A stretch of DNA of 64,000 bases from Betaproteobacteria bacterium (GCA_016125475.1 WGLR01000003.1:302577-366576); one strand, 5' to 3'; counted from the first letter of the stretch, positions 33,555 through 43,474 are shown. The notes: generated by a model not told the origin, from the sequence alone. A program made the numbers and translations.

Positions 33555-34343
33555 ATGATCACGCTCTACCAGCATCCCATGTCGGCCTACGTGATGAAGG
33601 TCCGGATCGCGCTCGCGGAGAAGGGTCTCGCCTACGAGGCCGTCCTGCCGTCGGGGCTCGCGGACGGGACGACCGCGGGGGAGTTCGTCGAGGCGAGTCC
33701 GCGCGCGGAGATTCCGGCGCTCGTGGACGACGACGGCACGGAGGTGTTCGACTCCACGATCATTCTCGAATACATCGAGGACAAGTGGCCGGAGCCGCCC
33801 CTGCTGCCGCGTGCGCCGGCCGCACGGGCGCGCTGCCGCATGATCGAGGACGTCATGGACACCCACTACGAGCCCAACAACTGGGGCACGATGGAAGTGG
33901 TGAAGGCCCGCCGCGCCACGGGTGAGCTCGCCGATCGTCTGGTCGAGTTCGGGCGCCGAAACATCGCGCAGCTCCAGGAATGGCTCGACGCTCAGCTCGG
34001 AGAGCACGACTGGTTCACGGGGGAGCAGTTCGGCTGGGCCGATCTCTCCGTCGTGCCGTGCGTGGCGCGCTCGACCGTCGCCTATGGCTACGGGATCGAG
34101 CGGCCGGGACTGCGCACGTGGTTCGATCGCGTCATGGCGCGTCCTTCCGTGCGCAAGGCGGTGGACGAGATGGCGCAGGCCTACGCGGCCCTGCCGGACC
34201 TCCCCCAGCTCATCGCGGAACGCAAGCTGAAGCGGCAGTACCGGGACCACCGGCTGGAGTGGATGATCGCGGGGGGTGGTCTGTCCGTCGTGGCGGACGG
34301 CGTCGCGGACGGTACGATCCGCTTCAGCAGGCTGCCGCGATAG
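33555..34343 (+). CDS. Glutathione S-transferase family protein
   Basis: A 262-residue GST. N-terminal thioredoxin-like domain (YQHPMSAYVMKVRIALAEKGLAYEAV; glutathione-binding PALVDDDGTEVFDSTIILEYIE, with the cis-Pro and Ser-equivalent DS), then the all-helical domain (DWFTGEQFGWADLSVVPCVARS). AGGGGGAA precedes the ATG. A 35-residue basic C-terminal tail extends past the usual fold. It is in line with the catabolic genes and probably removes reactive intermediates or is a Zeta/Theta-like isomerase; class not certain. Confidence 0.88.
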   Translation: MITLYQHPMSAYVMKVRIALAEKGLAYEAVLPSGLADGTTAGEFVEASPRAEIPALVDDDGTEVFDSTIILEYIEDKWPEPPLLPRAPAARARCRMIEDVMDTHYEPNNWGTMEVVKARRATGELADRLVEFGRRNIAQLQEWLDAQLGEHDWFTGEQFGWADLSVVPCVARSTVAYGYGIERPGLRTWFDRVMARPSVRKAVDEMAQAYAALPDLPQLIAERKLKRQYRDHRLEWMIAGGGLSVVADGVADGTIRFSRLPR

Positions 34344-34423
34344 CCGGCAAGGGCGGCACCAGGGCGGCCATCGCGACTGCAGCCGGGCCGGGCGGATCGG
34401 AAGAGCACAGTGAGGAGCGGGGA

Positions 34424-36052
34424 ATGCAGTCCACGATGATGAACGTCAAGCTGTCGATGACGCACTTCCTGGAGCGTGCAGGGAAGCTGTTCGCGCCGGT
34501 CGAGATCGTCTCCCGCATGCCCGACAAGTCGCTGCACCGGACCACGTACGGGGACTTCCACCGGCGGTCGCGTCTGCTCGCGGAAGCCCTCCAGAAGGCC
34601 GGCATGCGCAAGGGCGATCGCGTCGCGACGCTCATGTGGAACCACTACGCCCACTTCGAGGCCTACTTCGGAATCATCTGCGGCGGGGGTGTGCTGCACA
34701 CGCTGAACCTGCGACTCGCTCCGGAGGAGATCGGTTTCATCGCGAACCACGCCGAGGACCGCATCCTGATCGTCGACGACGTCCTGCTTCCCCTGTGGGA
34801 GCAGTTCCGTCACCTGACGCGGATCGAGAAGGTCGTCGTGGTTCCGCTCACGGGCGCGCCGGTGCCGGAAGGCTGCATCGACTACGAGGCGTTTCTCGGG
34901 ACCGCCACCGGCGACTGGGACTATCCCGACATGGACGAGGACGACCCGATCGCGATGTGCTACACGTCGGGTACCACGGGCCGTCCGAAGGGCGTCGTGT
35001 ATTCGCACCGCTCGCAGGTGCTGCACACGCTCGTGCTGTGCATGCCCGATGCCGTGAACGTGTCCGGGCGTGACGTCATCCTGCCCGTCGTGCCGATGTT
35101 CCACGCGAACGCCTGGGGGGTGCCCTACGCCGCCTGCATGCTCGGCACGAAGATGGTGTTCCCGGGCCCGCATCTGCACCCCGACGATCTCCTGCCGCTG
35201 TTCGAATCCGAGCAGGTCACGCTGTCGTGCGGTGTGCCGACGATCTGGCTCGGCATGATCCAGATCCTCGACCGCGCTCCGGGACGCTACCGGTTCGCGA
35301 AGGACCTGCGACTCACGGTGGGCGGCTCGGCCGTTCCCGAAGGACTCATTCGCGCGTTCGCGCGACACGGCATCGACGTGGTCCAGGGCTGGGGCATGAC
35401 GGAGACTTCCCCGCTCGCGACGATCTCGCGGCCGAACCAGCTGCTCGGAGACCTCGGCGACGACGAGCGCTTCGCGACCAGCGCGATGCAGGGTTGCGTG
35501 CTACCGCTCGTCGATCTCCGCATCCGCGACGACGAGGGGGTCGACCAGCCCTGGGACGGGCAGGCCGTCGGCGAGATCCAGGTGCACGGTCCGTGGATCA
35601 CCGGTCGGTATCACGAACTGCCCGTCTCGCCGGACAGCTACACGGCCGACGGCTGGCTGCGCACGGGTGACGTTGCGTGCGTCTCGCCAGAGGGCTACGT
35701 CAGGATCACCGACCGCACGAAGGATCTCATCAAGTCGGGCGGCGAGTGGATCAGTTCGGTCGATCTGGAGAACGCCATCATGGGGCATCCCGCCGTGGCC
35801 GAGGCCGCCGTGATCGCCGTGCCCCACCCGAAGTGGGCCGAACGCCCGCTCGCCGTGGTGGTGGCGCGTGCGGGCAGCGCCGTGACGGCGGAGGATCTGC
35901 GCGCCCACCTGTCGGGCAGCTTCGCGAAGTGGGCCGTGCCGGATGCGTACGTGTTCGTGGACGCCATTCCGCGAACGTCCACGGGCAAGTTCCTGAAGAC
36001 CAGGCTGCGCGAGCTCTACCGCGACTGGGACTGGACGGCCCGGTCCGCGTGA
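34424..36052 (+). CDS. Fatty-acid--CoA ligase (AMP-forming)
   Basis: A 542-residue ANL-family acyl-CoA synthetase. The ATP/AMP motif YTSGTTGRPKGVVYSH (about 182-197), the adenylate-binding GWGMTETSPL (about 323-332), the hinge motif WLRTGDVACVSPEGYVRITDR (about 409-429) and the catalytic Lys in TSTGKFLKTRL near the end are all present. GAGGAGCGGGGA lies just before the ATG. It activates a medium- or long-chain (or aryl) acid as acyl-CoA. It follows GST by 80 bases and ends a catabolic run of five genes. Confidence 0.93.
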   Translation: MQSTMMNVKLSMTHFLERAGKLFAPVEIVSRMPDKSLHRTTYGDFHRRSRLLAEALQKAGMRKGDRVATLMWNHYAHFEAYFGIICGGGVLHTLNLRLAPEEIGFIANHAEDRILIVDDVLLPLWEQFRHLTRIEKVVVVPLTGAPVPEGCIDYEAFLGTATGDWDYPDMDEDDPIAMCYTSGTTGRPKGVVYSHRSQVLHTLVLCMPDAVNVSGRDVILPVVPMFHANAWGVPYAACMLGTKMVFPGPHLHPDDLLPLFESEQVTLSCGVPTIWLGMIQILDRAPGRYRFAKDLRLTVGGSAVPEGLIRAFARHGIDVVQGWGMTETSPLATISRPNQLLGDLGDDERFATSAMQGCVLPLVDLRIRDDEGVDQPWDGQAVGEIQVHGPWITGRYHELPVSPDSYTADGWLRTGDVACVSPEGYVRITDRTKDLIKSGGEWISSVDLENAIMGHPAVAEAAVIAVPHPKWAERPLAVVVARAGSAVTAEDLRAHLSGSFAKWAVPDAYVFVDAIPRTSTGKFLKTRLRELYRDWDWTARSA

Positions 36053-36178
36053 GGGTGGGCGCCGGCGTCCCGTCCGGCCGGCGCCTCGAGTCATCCGTGT
36101 CACCCGCGCATCCGCCGATAGTCCCTGCCCGAGACCATCGCGTACCCGGGCCGCGCCTCACGAACACGCGGAGTTCCC

Positions 36179-36946
36179 TTGTTTCGCAAGCTGCGCATCC
36201 TGATCCTGCTGATCGTGCTCGTGAACGTCGGTGTCGGCGCCTGGCTCACGCGCGTGCGCACGACGTCCTGGACGTCCCCGGTGCGTGTCGCCGTTTTTCC
36301 GATCCCTGCCGACGACAGCCCGGCCACGCGCGACTACCTCGACACGCTCACGCGCGAGACCTTCGCGCCGATCGAGACGTTCTTTCGCGAGGACGCGAAG
36401 CACTACGGGATCGCACTCACGTCGCCCGTGGACGTGGCGCTCGCGCGCCGGCTCGATGTGCGTCCACCCGTTCCGCCGTTCGGTGGATCACGCATGGAGA
36501 TCGTGCTCTGGAGTCTCGACATGCGCGCGTGGGTGTGGCGACACGGTGACGTCGACGGACCACGGCCGCACGTGCGGATCTTCGTGCTCTTTCACGACCC
36601 GCGCCTGCGTGTGTCGGTGCCCCATTCCGTCGGACTGCCGCAGGGTCTGATCGGCGTCGTGCACGCATTCGCCACGCGGCACCAGGCTGCCCAGAACAAC
36701 GTCGTGATCGCGCACGAACTGCTGCACACGCTGGGCGCGAAGGACAAGTACGACCCGGAGACGAATCAGCCCATCTTCCCGGACGGCTTCGCGGACCCCG
36801 GGCGCTCGCCGCGCTATCCCCAGGAATACGCCGAGATCATGGCCGGGCGGCGGCCCGTGTCACCGTCGCACGCCGAGATGCCCGTCTCGCTGGACGAGGC
36901 ACTGATCGGGCCGAAGACCGCGCAGGAGATCGGCTGGACGCCTTAG
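36179..36946 (+). CDS. Membrane-anchored putative zinc metallopeptidase, TTG start
   Basis: A 255-residue protein with one N-terminal transmembrane helix (LRILILLIVLVNVGVGAWL) and a periplasmic domain. A TTG start at 36179 is six bases after GGAG. In the C-terminal half, VVIAHELLHTLGAKDKYDP carries HExxH plus a downstream Gly/Asp, the signature of zincin peptidases. Upstream are conserved-looking LVLFHDPRLRVSVPHSVGL-like and ATRHQAAQNN stretches. I do not recognise the family beyond this. The TTG start and high charge suggest low expression. The 80-130 base stretch before it is a promoter gap with no gene. Confidence 0.6.
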   Translation: MFRKLRILILLIVLVNVGVGAWLTRVRTTSWTSPVRVAVFPIPADDSPATRDYLDTLTRETFAPIETFFREDAKHYGIALTSPVDVALARRLDVRPPVPPFGGSRMEIVLWSLDMRAWVWRHGDVDGPRPHVRIFVLFHDPRLRVSVPHSVGLPQGLIGVVHAFATRHQAAQNNVVIAHELLHTLGAKDKYDPETNQPIFPDGFADPGRSPRYPQEYAEIMAGRRPVSPSHAEMPVSLDEALIGPKTAQEIGWTP

Positions 36947-37020
36947 GACTCGCGAGCGAGCCGCGTCGATCGACGACGGCCCCGGCGTTCGCGTGCCGCG
37001 GTCGCCGCCGCCCGGACGCC

Positions 37021-37737
37021 TCACTTCTCGCCCGGCACGAGCGAGACCGTTCCGCTCACGATCACGTTGATCCGGCTGGTGCCCGCATCCATCTGGGCGG
37101 GTGCGACGTCGGAGAGGGCCGGTGCGGCGCGTGACGCCGTCATCGGGCGGGGTTCCGGCGCGACGACGTTGTCGGGATTGACCACGAGTTCGACGATCCG
37201 GTAATCCTTCGCGTCGAGCGCCTTCGTCACGACTTCCGCGCGTCGCTTGAAGTCGACGATCGCGGCGATCATGAGGTCGTTCTCGGCCTTGCGACGCGAC
37301 TCGTCCGAGGCGAAGAACTCGATGCCCGTGAGCCCCATCGCGCCCTGCAGTTTCGCGAGCAGTGTGGCGAGCGCCTTGAAGTCCCTGCTCTCCAGCGAGA
37401 GGTCGGCGCGCACGCGCCAGCGCGCGATGTGGCTGCGATTGTCGTAGACGGGATAGGTCTGGTAGTTGCCCGTCTTCACCTTCACGCCCGGCTGCGCGTG
37501 AGCCGTCTTGCTCGCTTCCGTGAGCGTCTTGTTCACGAGATCCGCGAGCTTCGCGGCGTTGGCGTCCTCCGCCTCCGTGAACATGAGCGCACGCATCGTG
37601 TCGTTCGGGATTTCGGTCACGGCGGCTGCCTGAAGGCTCACGCGGCTCGCCGGCACCGTTGCGTCCTCGGCGCGCGCGACGGCCCCGCACAGCAACAGCA
37701 GGACCAGGGCGACCGCATGCAGACGATGCTTGAACAT
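37021..37737 (-). CDS. SIMPL domain (DUF541) periplasmic protein
   Basis: A 238-residue secreted SIMPL/YggE-like protein. The ATG (37735-37737) has GGAGG upstream, and the product begins with a signal peptide ending AVARA. The SIMPL core shows VSLQAAAVTEIPNDTMRALMFTEAEDANAAKLADLVN and VKTGNYQTYPVYDN..SHIARWRVRADLSLESRDFK. YggE-like proteins accumulate in the periplasm and relate to oxidative stress, but no molecular function is known. Divergent from an IlvD/Edd dehydratase gene; the 185-base gap between holds no gene. Confidence 0.85.
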   Translation of the reverse strand: MFKHRLHAVALVLLLLCGAVARAEDATVPASRVSLQAAAVTEIPNDTMRALMFTEAEDANAAKLADLVNKTLTEASKTAHAQPGVKVKTGNYQTYPVYDNRSHIARWRVRADLSLESRDFKALATLLAKLQGAMGLTGIEFFASDESRRKAENDLMIAAIVDFKRRAEVVTKALDAKDYRIVELVVNPDNVVAPEPRPMTASRAAPALSDVAPAQMDAGTSRINVIVSGTVSLVPGEK

Positions 37738-37922
37738 GTATCCTCCGATAATCACAATTTCGAGACCGTTTCGCGCGACGGGGGTTCGACCGGATTGCGG
37801 TCGGGCCCGACAGATCGACGGAGCATCCGATCTGCCGCGGGCGGGCGAAGTCGGCCGCCGGGCTGGCGTCGACGGTACCGACCGTGCAACTTTATCCGAT
37901 TCGCCGGACCCCGGGATGACAC

Positions 37923-39617
37923 ATGGCTGATGAACCACGCGGCTATCGCCGCAACCTCACGAACTACGGCGACCGCGCCTTCGCGCTCTATCTCCGGCGG
38001 TCGTTCGCCCAGTCGATGGGACTGTCCCGCGCGCTGATGGACAGGCCCGTGGTCGGCATCGCACAGACCGCGAGCGGCTTCAACAACTGCCACCGGAACG
38101 TCCCCGAACTCGTGGAAGCGGTCAAGCGTGGCGTGCTCGCGGCCGGCGGGCTGCCGCTGGAGTTTCCGACCATCTCGCTCGGGGAAGCGTTCCTGAGCCC
38201 GACGAGCCTGATGTTCCGCAACCTCATGTCCGTCGATACCGAAGAGATGGTGCGGGCACAGCCGATGGATGCGGTGGTGCTGGTCGGGGGATGCGACAAG
38301 ACCGTCCCGGCGCAGATCATGGGCGCGGCGTCTGCCGACGTTCCCGCGATCCAGCTCGTGACCGGGCCGATGCTGCCGATGCCCTATCGCGGCGAGCGGC
38401 TCGGCGCGTGCACCGACTGCCGCCGGTTCTGGGCGAAGTACCGGGCGGGGGAGATCTCGGACGCGCAGATCGAAGACATCGAGGCGAATCTCGCGACCAC
38501 GGCCGGCACGTGCGCGGTCATGGGCACGGCGAGCACGATGGCCGCCGTGGTCGAGGCGCTCGGCATGATGCTGCCCGGTACCGCGGCGATCCCGGCGGTG
38601 CACGCCGACCGGATCCGTGCGGCCGAGGCCACGGGCGCACGCGCGGTCGCGATGATCGGGACCGGCCCGACCCCTTCGCAGATCATCACGCCCGAATCCG
38701 TGGAGAACGCGCTGCGCGTGCTGCTCGCGGTCGGCGGCTCCACGAACGCGATCCTGCACCTGATCGCGATCGCGGGGCGCCGCGGCATCACGATCGATCT
38801 TCACCGCCTGAACCGGCTGTCCGACGAAACGCCCGTCCTGGTCGACCTGAAACCGACGGGCGCCCACTACTTCGCGGACTTCCACGCGGCAGGCGGCATG
38901 TCGGCGCTGCTCTGGGAACTCAGGGACCTGCTGCATCCCGGCTGCCTGACCGTGACCGGGGAGACGCTCGGCACCCGCCTGACGGGGGAGGCGCCCTGGG
39001 TCGACCGGGCCGTGATCCGCTCCCGGGCGGATCCCGTGGATCCCGTCGGCGGGCTCGTCGCCCTGTTCGGGTCGCTCGCGCCGAGAGGCGCGATCCTCAA
39101 GCGTTCCGCGGCCGACCGGAACCTGTTCGAGCGCGAGGGCAGGGCAGTGGTGTTCGAGTCGCTCGAGGACCTCGCCGCGAGGATCGACGATCCCGACCTC
39201 GACGTCACGGCGGACGATTTCCTCGTGCTCAAGAACGCCGGCCCGGCGAGCACGAGCGGCATGCCCGAAGCAGGCTACCTGCCGATCCCGAAGAAGCTCG
39301 CGCGCGCGGGCGTCAAGGACATGGTGAGGATCTCCGACGCGCGCATGAGCGGCACCGCATACGGAACGATCGTCCTGCACATCGCGCCGGACGCGGCGAG
39401 CGGCGGCCCGCTCGCGTTCGTGCGGAACGGCGATCGCATGCGCCTGAGCGTGCGCGACCGCCGCATCGATCTGCTCGTGGACGACGCCGAACTCGGCCGG
39501 CGGCGCGAGGGCTGGCGACCCCCGGAGTTCCCGTCGCGCGGGTACCGGCGCCTCTACGCGGACCAGATCCTGCAGGCGGACGAGGGCGCGGACTTCCGGT
39601 TCCTGCGCGGCGTCTGA
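37923..39617 (+). CDS. IlvD/Edd family dehydratase (sugar-acid type)
   Basis: A 564-residue Fe-S dehydratase. Three Cys expected to ligate the cluster are visible: FNNCHRNVPELVE, GGCDKTVPAQIMG and TAGTCAVMGTASTM; the substrate/cofactor loop SDARMSGTAYG is near the end. The overall pattern, with GAASADVPAIQLVTGPML and a run of Gly/Met, fits the sugar-acid branch (arabinonate/xylonate dehydratases) better than dihydroxyacid dehydratase proper. Cytoplasmic. The TAXI transporter protein gene follows after 3 bases, so the two are likely co-transcribed. Confidence 0.88.
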   Translation: MADEPRGYRRNLTNYGDRAFALYLRRSFAQSMGLSRALMDRPVVGIAQTASGFNNCHRNVPELVEAVKRGVLAAGGLPLEFPTISLGEAFLSPTSLMFRNLMSVDTEEMVRAQPMDAVVLVGGCDKTVPAQIMGAASADVPAIQLVTGPMLPMPYRGERLGACTDCRRFWAKYRAGEISDAQIEDIEANLATTAGTCAVMGTASTMAAVVEALGMMLPGTAAIPAVHADRIRAAEATGARAVAMIGTGPTPSQIITPESVENALRVLLAVGGSTNAILHLIAIAGRRGITIDLHRLNRLSDETPVLVDLKPTGAHYFADFHAAGGMSALLWELRDLLHPGCLTVTGETLGTRLTGEAPWVDRAVIRSRADPVDPVGGLVALFGSLAPRGAILKRSAADRNLFEREGRAVVFESLEDLAARIDDPDLDVTADDFLVLKNAGPASTSGMPEAGYLPIPKKLARAGVKDMVRISDARMSGTAYGTIVLHIAPDAASGGPLAFVRNGDRMRLSVRDRRIDLLVDDAELGRRREGWRPPEFPSRGYRRLYADQILQADEGADFRFLRGV

Positions 39618-39620
39618 CCG

Positions 39621-40976
39621 GTGGCCGAAGACACGCGTCCGCTGCGTCCGCACGGGCGGATCCGGGGCCGCAGCCTGCGGGACATGCACCGCCGCGACGT
39701 CCTGCTCGTCACCATTCCGGCGTTCCTGATCCTGGTTGCCGGCCTCTGGTTCGCGGCACGTTTCATCAAGCCTGCACCGCCGACGCGCGTCGTGATGGCC
39801 ACGGGCGTGGCCGGAGGCGGCTACAGCGAGTTCGGCGCGAAGTACGCCGCGGTCCTCGCACGCTACGGCGTCACGCTCGAACTCCGGCCGACCGAGGGTG
39901 CCGTCGAGAACGCGAAGCTGCTCGCGGACCCGGATTCCGGCGTGGACATCGCCTTCGTGCAGAGCGGGGTGATGTCGCCGGACGAGGCGCCCCACCTCCA
40001 GTCGCTCGGGGCCGTGGCCTACGAGCCGCTCTGGATCTTCTGCAGGGGACACGAACAGCTCGACGACATCTCGCAGCTGCGGGGCCGGCGCATCGCGATC
40101 GGGCCTCCGGGCAGCGGCACGCACGAGCTCGCGCTGAGCATCCTGAAGGCCAACGGTCTCGACCAGGAGTCGGTGCAGGCCGTGCACGCGACCGGCATCG
40201 ACGGCGCGGAGATCCTGCTGCTCGGCGTGGTCCAGTGCATGTTCAGCATCGCGCCGCCGGAAGCGGGGCTCGTGAAGGCACTCGTCTATTCGCCGAAGCT
40301 GAGCCTCATGAATTTCGCGCGCTCTGAAGCCTACGCGCGCCGGCTGCAGTTCCTCACGCCCGTGACCGTTCCCGAGGGCGTGTTCGATCTCGAGAACGAC
40401 CTGCCCCCGCGCGACATCCACATGCTCGCGGCCACGGCCGAGCTCGTCGTCCGCGACACGCTGCACCCGGCCATCCAGATGCTGCTTCTGCAGGCCGCGA
40501 CGGAGATTCACGGCGGCGGTGGCCTGTTCCACCGCCAGGGCACGTTCCCCGCGAACCAGCGGTTCGACTTCCCGATCTCGCCCGACGCGGAGCGCTACTA
40601 CAAGTCGGGGCGCCCGCTGCTGCAGCGCTACCTGCCGTTCTGGCTCGCGAATCTGATCGACCGGATGATCGTGTTCCTGATCCCGCTCGTGGCCGTGCTG
40701 TTCCCGCTGAGCCGGCTGCTGCCGCCGCTCTACCGCTGGCGCGTGCGCTCGCGCATCTATCGCTGGTACGGCGAGCTCATGTTCATCGAGAACGAGACGC
40801 GCCGCAGCATCACGGCAGGCGAACACCGGGATTTCACGGATCGCCTCGACGCGATCGAGCGCACGGTGAACGACCTGCACCCGCCGCTCGCATACGCCGA
40901 CCAGCTCTATCTGCTCCGCCAGCACATCGATTTCGTGCGTGCGAAGCTGGCCGGTGCCACGGTGGGCCTCGACTGA
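39621..40976 (+). CDS. Membrane-anchored TAXI-family TRAP solute-binding protein
   Basis: A 451-residue TAXI protein with membrane anchors at both ends. A GTG start three bases after the dehydratase stop is followed by a cytoplasmic basic lead and a helix (VLLVTIPAFLILVAGLWFAA). The periplasmic TAXI core has TGVAGGGYSEFGAKYAAVL, IAFVQSGV and GPPGSGTHELALSIL. A second helix (RMIVFLIPLVAVLFPLSRLLP) and a cytoplasmic tail close it. The TRAP membrane subunits that would normally take the ligand are absent, so it may be a sensor or serve a distant transporter. The dehydratase upstream hints at a sugar acid or keto acid ligand. Confidence 0.86.
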   Translation: MAEDTRPLRPHGRIRGRSLRDMHRRDVLLVTIPAFLILVAGLWFAARFIKPAPPTRVVMATGVAGGGYSEFGAKYAAVLARYGVTLELRPTEGAVENAKLLADPDSGVDIAFVQSGVMSPDEAPHLQSLGAVAYEPLWIFCRGHEQLDDISQLRGRRIAIGPPGSGTHELALSILKANGLDQESVQAVHATGIDGAEILLLGVVQCMFSIAPPEAGLVKALVYSPKLSLMNFARSEAYARRLQFLTPVTVPEGVFDLENDLPPRDIHMLAATAELVVRDTLHPAIQMLLLQAATEIHGGGGLFHRQGTFPANQRFDFPISPDAERYYKSGRPLLQRYLPFWLANLIDRMIVFLIPLVAVLFPLSRLLPPLYRWRVRSRIYRWYGELMFIENETRRSITAGEHRDFTDRLDAIERTVNDLHPPLAYADQLYLLRQHIDFVRAKLAGATVGLD

Positions 40977-41052
40977 CCGGAGGCATTGCCGGGCGGTGCG
41001 GCGGACGGCGTTCGTGGCCGGCGGGAGGCCCGGGTGACCGGAGGCCGCGGAC

Positions 41053-41664
41053 TCAGAAGGACGAGCCCGGCTGCTGCAGGAAGGCCGTTTCCTCGGGTGA
41101 CGAGGTGCGGCCGAGGATGTCGTTCCGGTGCGGGAAGCGTCCGAAACGGCGCACGATGTCCCGGTGCCGGACCGCGAAGTCGAGGAAGCCCTCGGCGGCC
41201 TTGCGGAACGACGGCACGGCGTCGTCGCGGAGGGATTCGACGAGCGTCACGCAGCGCTCCTGGTCGGCGAGCAGCTCCGAGTGTTCGAGGGGAAGATAGA
41301 AGAACACGCGGTCGATCGCGCGCAACTGTCGGTCGATACCGGCGTCCAGACCCTCCCGGCACCAGCGACGTGCGTGCTCGTCGAATGCGAAGGCCCGGGG
41401 CGACCCGCGGAAGACGTTCCGCGGAAACTGGTCGGTCAGCAGGATCAGCGCCAGCCGTCCCTCGGGCGTGAGTGTCCAGTCGTCCAGGGCGCCCGCGGCG
41501 GCCTGCTCGATGCAGCCCGTGAACCTGCGGGCGATCGTCGCATCGGTCTCGGCGTTCTTTGCCCACCACAGCGGGGCCTGGCGGTCGGCCACGACGTCGT
41601 CGGGGGCGTCCGGTCCGAACCAGAATTCCCGGATCGATCGGGGCGTCTCGTGCGTCTCGTTCAT
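41053..41664 (-). CDS. DUF924 family protein
   Basis: A 203-residue DUF924 protein. The marks are EFWFGPDAP at the N-terminus, LALILLTDQFPRNVFRGSPRAFAFDEHAR, FFYLPLEHSE and GRFPHRNDILGR. GGGAGGG lies just before the ATG (41662-41664). The all-helical, TPR-like fold is conserved but no function is known. It is 91 bases downstream of a gamma-carbonic anhydrase gene on the same strand. Converges on the TAXI gene. Confidence 0.88.
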   Translation of the reverse strand: MNETHETPRSIREFWFGPDAPDDVVADRQAPLWWAKNAETDATIARRFTGCIEQAAAGALDDWTLTPEGRLALILLTDQFPRNVFRGSPRAFAFDEHARRWCREGLDAGIDRQLRAIDRVFFYLPLEHSELLADQERCVTLVESLRDDAVPSFRKAAEGFLDFAVRHRDIVRRFGRFPHRNDILGRTSSPEETAFLQQPGSSF

Positions 41665-41755
41665 GAAAACCCTCCCGGAACCCGACCGCCCCGGCAGTGC
41701 GCGCGACACCCACGGCCCGGGTATGCCGGCATCGGCGACGCCGTCAGCGTGGCGT

Positions 41756-42280
41756 TCACGCCTGCTGGGGCCTGAATTCCCGCTGGTAGCGGTAGACCTT
41801 CTGCACGTAGGACTCCGCGCTCCAGAGCAGGAACTCGACCTCTTCGTCCGTGATCTGGCGCACGATCTTGCCCGGCGAACCCACGACGAGGGAGCGGTCG
41901 GGAATCTCCTTGCCCTCCGTGATGAGCGTGTTGGCACCAATAATGCAATGCCTGCCGACTCGGGCACCGTTCATCACGACGCTCTTGATGCCGATCAGCG
42001 AGCCGTCGCCGATGGTGCAGCCGTGGAGCATCACCATGTGACCCACCGTGACATCGCGGCCCACGGAGAGCTGATAGCCCTCGTCGGTATGCAGGACGCA
42101 GCCCTCCTGGATGTTGGACCGCGTGCCCACGGTGATGAGGTCGTTGTCGCCGCGGATGACGGCGTTGAACCAGACGCCGACATCGTGTTCGAGCACGACC
42201 CGGCCGATCACCGTCGAATTCGGGGCGAGGAAGACATTGCCGCGGCACTCGACACGGTGGTCTCCGAGACTGTATTTCAT
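41756..42280 (-). CDS. Gamma-carbonic anhydrase family protein
   Basis: A 174-residue left-handed beta-helix protein with hexapeptide repeats (VVLEHDVGVWFNAVIRGD and so on). Three His expected to bind zinc or iron lie in VLHTDEGY, GHMVMLHGC. Members are carbonic anhydrases or acyltransferase-like/thioesterase proteins; without further residues activity is uncertain. It shares a short divergent promoter with the aldolase gene: a -10 TATAAT on the minus strand (42312-42317), 25-30 bases before the start. Confidence 0.88.
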   Translation of the reverse strand: MKYSLGDHRVECRGNVFLAPNSTVIGRVVLEHDVGVWFNAVIRGDNDLITVGTRSNIQEGCVLHTDEGYQLSVGRDVTVGHMVMLHGCTIGDGSLIGIKSVVMNGARVGRHCIIGANTLITEGKEIPDRSLVVGSPGKIVRQITDEEVEFLLWSAESYVQKVYRYQREFRPQQA

Positions 42281-42311
42281 GGGGATTTCCGTTCGCTGGG
42301 TTCGGACGTCG

Positions 42312-42368
42312 ATTATAGCCACGCCCGTCCGTTCCGAGATTGTCCCCACGTTGCGGGAACCGGATAAT
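42312..42368. promoter_or_regulatory. Overlapping divergent sigma-70-like promoters for carbonic anhydrase and aldolase
   Basis: On the plus strand TTGTCC (42340-42345), 17 bases, GATAAT (42363-42368) fits a sigma-70 promoter for the class I aldolase, with AGGAGG (42399-42404) before its ATG. On the minus strand TATAAT (complement of 42312-42317) is a perfect -10 for the carbonic anhydrase gene, though its -35 is weak. The two face away from each other within 60 bases. Confidence 0.6.
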
Positions 42369-42412
42369 ACGGGCCATTTTCAAGCGTTCTTCGAGATCAG
42401 GAGGATCCGAGC

Positions 42413-43474
42413 ATGACAGACATCGCCGGGCTGCTGGGCGCCAACGCCGACAGTCTTCTCAACCACGTGTGCAAGACCATCCCGAAGGACGTCCTCCACC
42501 TGCCGGGGCCGGACTTCGTCGATCGCGTGGTGGCGGCCACCGACCGCACGCCGAGCGTCATGCGCAGCATGCAGCAGATGTTCGACAACGGCCGCCTCGG
42601 GGGTACCGGCTACCTCTCGATCCTTCCCGTCGACCAGGGCATCGAACACAGCGGGGGCGCGTCCTTCGCGAAGAATCCCATGTACTTCGATCCCGAGAAC
42701 ATCGTGAAACTCGCGATCGAGGGGGGGTGCAACGCGGTGGCAACCACGCTCGGTGTACTTGGGGCCGTGTCGCGCAGGTACGCGCACAAGATTCCGTTCA
42801 TGCTCAAGGTCAATCACAACGAGTTCCTGACCTATCCCAACAAGTTCGATCAGATCTTCTTCGCGCGCGTCAAGCAGGCGAAGGACATGGGGGCGGTCGC
42901 GGTCGGCGCGACGATCTACTTCGGCTCGGCGGAATCCTCGCGCCAGATCGTCGAGGTGAGCGAGGCATTCCAGATCGCGCACGAGATGGGGCTCGCGACC
43001 GTGCTCTGGTGCTACCTGCGCAACCCCGCCTTCAAGAAGGACAAGGACTACCACCTGTCCGCCGACCTCACGGGTCAGGCGAACCACCTGGGTGTCACGA
43101 TCGAGGCGGACATCATCAAGCAGAAGCTGCCGGAGAACAACGGCGGCTATCCCGCCATGAGCACCAAGGAAGCGCCGTTCGGCAAGTCCGACAAGCGCAT
43201 GTACTCGGAACTCGCGACGGACCATCCGATCGATCTCACGCGCTATCAGATCGCCAACTGCTACATGGGCCGGGCCGGTCTGATCAACTCGGGCGGTGCG
43301 TCCGGCGAGAACGACCTCGTCGAGGCGGTCACCACCGCTGTCGTCAACAAGCGTGCCGGAGGCATGGGACTCATTTCGGGGCGCAAGGCGTTCCAGAAAC
43401 CCATGAAGGACGGCGTCGCTCTCCTCAATGCGATCCAGGATGTCTACCTTTCGAAAGAGATCACGGTTGCGTGA
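42413..43474 (+). CDS. fbaB: Class I fructose-bisphosphate aldolase
   Basis: A 353-residue DhnA/FbaB-type Schiff-base aldolase, cleaving fructose 1,6-bisphosphate to triose phosphates. Visible marks: [33 protein letters not shown] with the candidate Schiff-base region and the C-terminal phosphate loop [15 protein letters not shown] gives a strong start and a good sigma-70 promoter lies just upstream. The window also holds a PPi-type phosphofructokinase, the preceding glycolytic step. A six-Cys secreted protein gene overlaps its 3' end. Confidence 0.93.
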   Translation: MTDIAGLLGANADSLLNHVCKTIPKDVLHLPGPDFVDRVVAATDRTPSVMRSMQQMFDNGRLGGTGYLSILPVDQGIEHSGGASFAKNPMYFDPENIVKLAIEGGCNAVATTLGVLGAVSRRYAHKIPFMLKVNHNEFLTYPNKFDQIFFARVKQAKDMGAVAVGATIYFGSAESSRQIVEVSEAFQIAHEMGLATVLWCYLRNPAFKKDKDYHLSADLTGQANHLGVTIEADIIKQKLPENNGGYPAMSTKEAPFGKSDKRMYSELATDHPIDLTRYQIANCYMGRAGLINSGGASGENDLVEAVTTAVVNKRAGGMGLISGRKAFQKPMKDGVALLNAIQDVYLSKEITVA

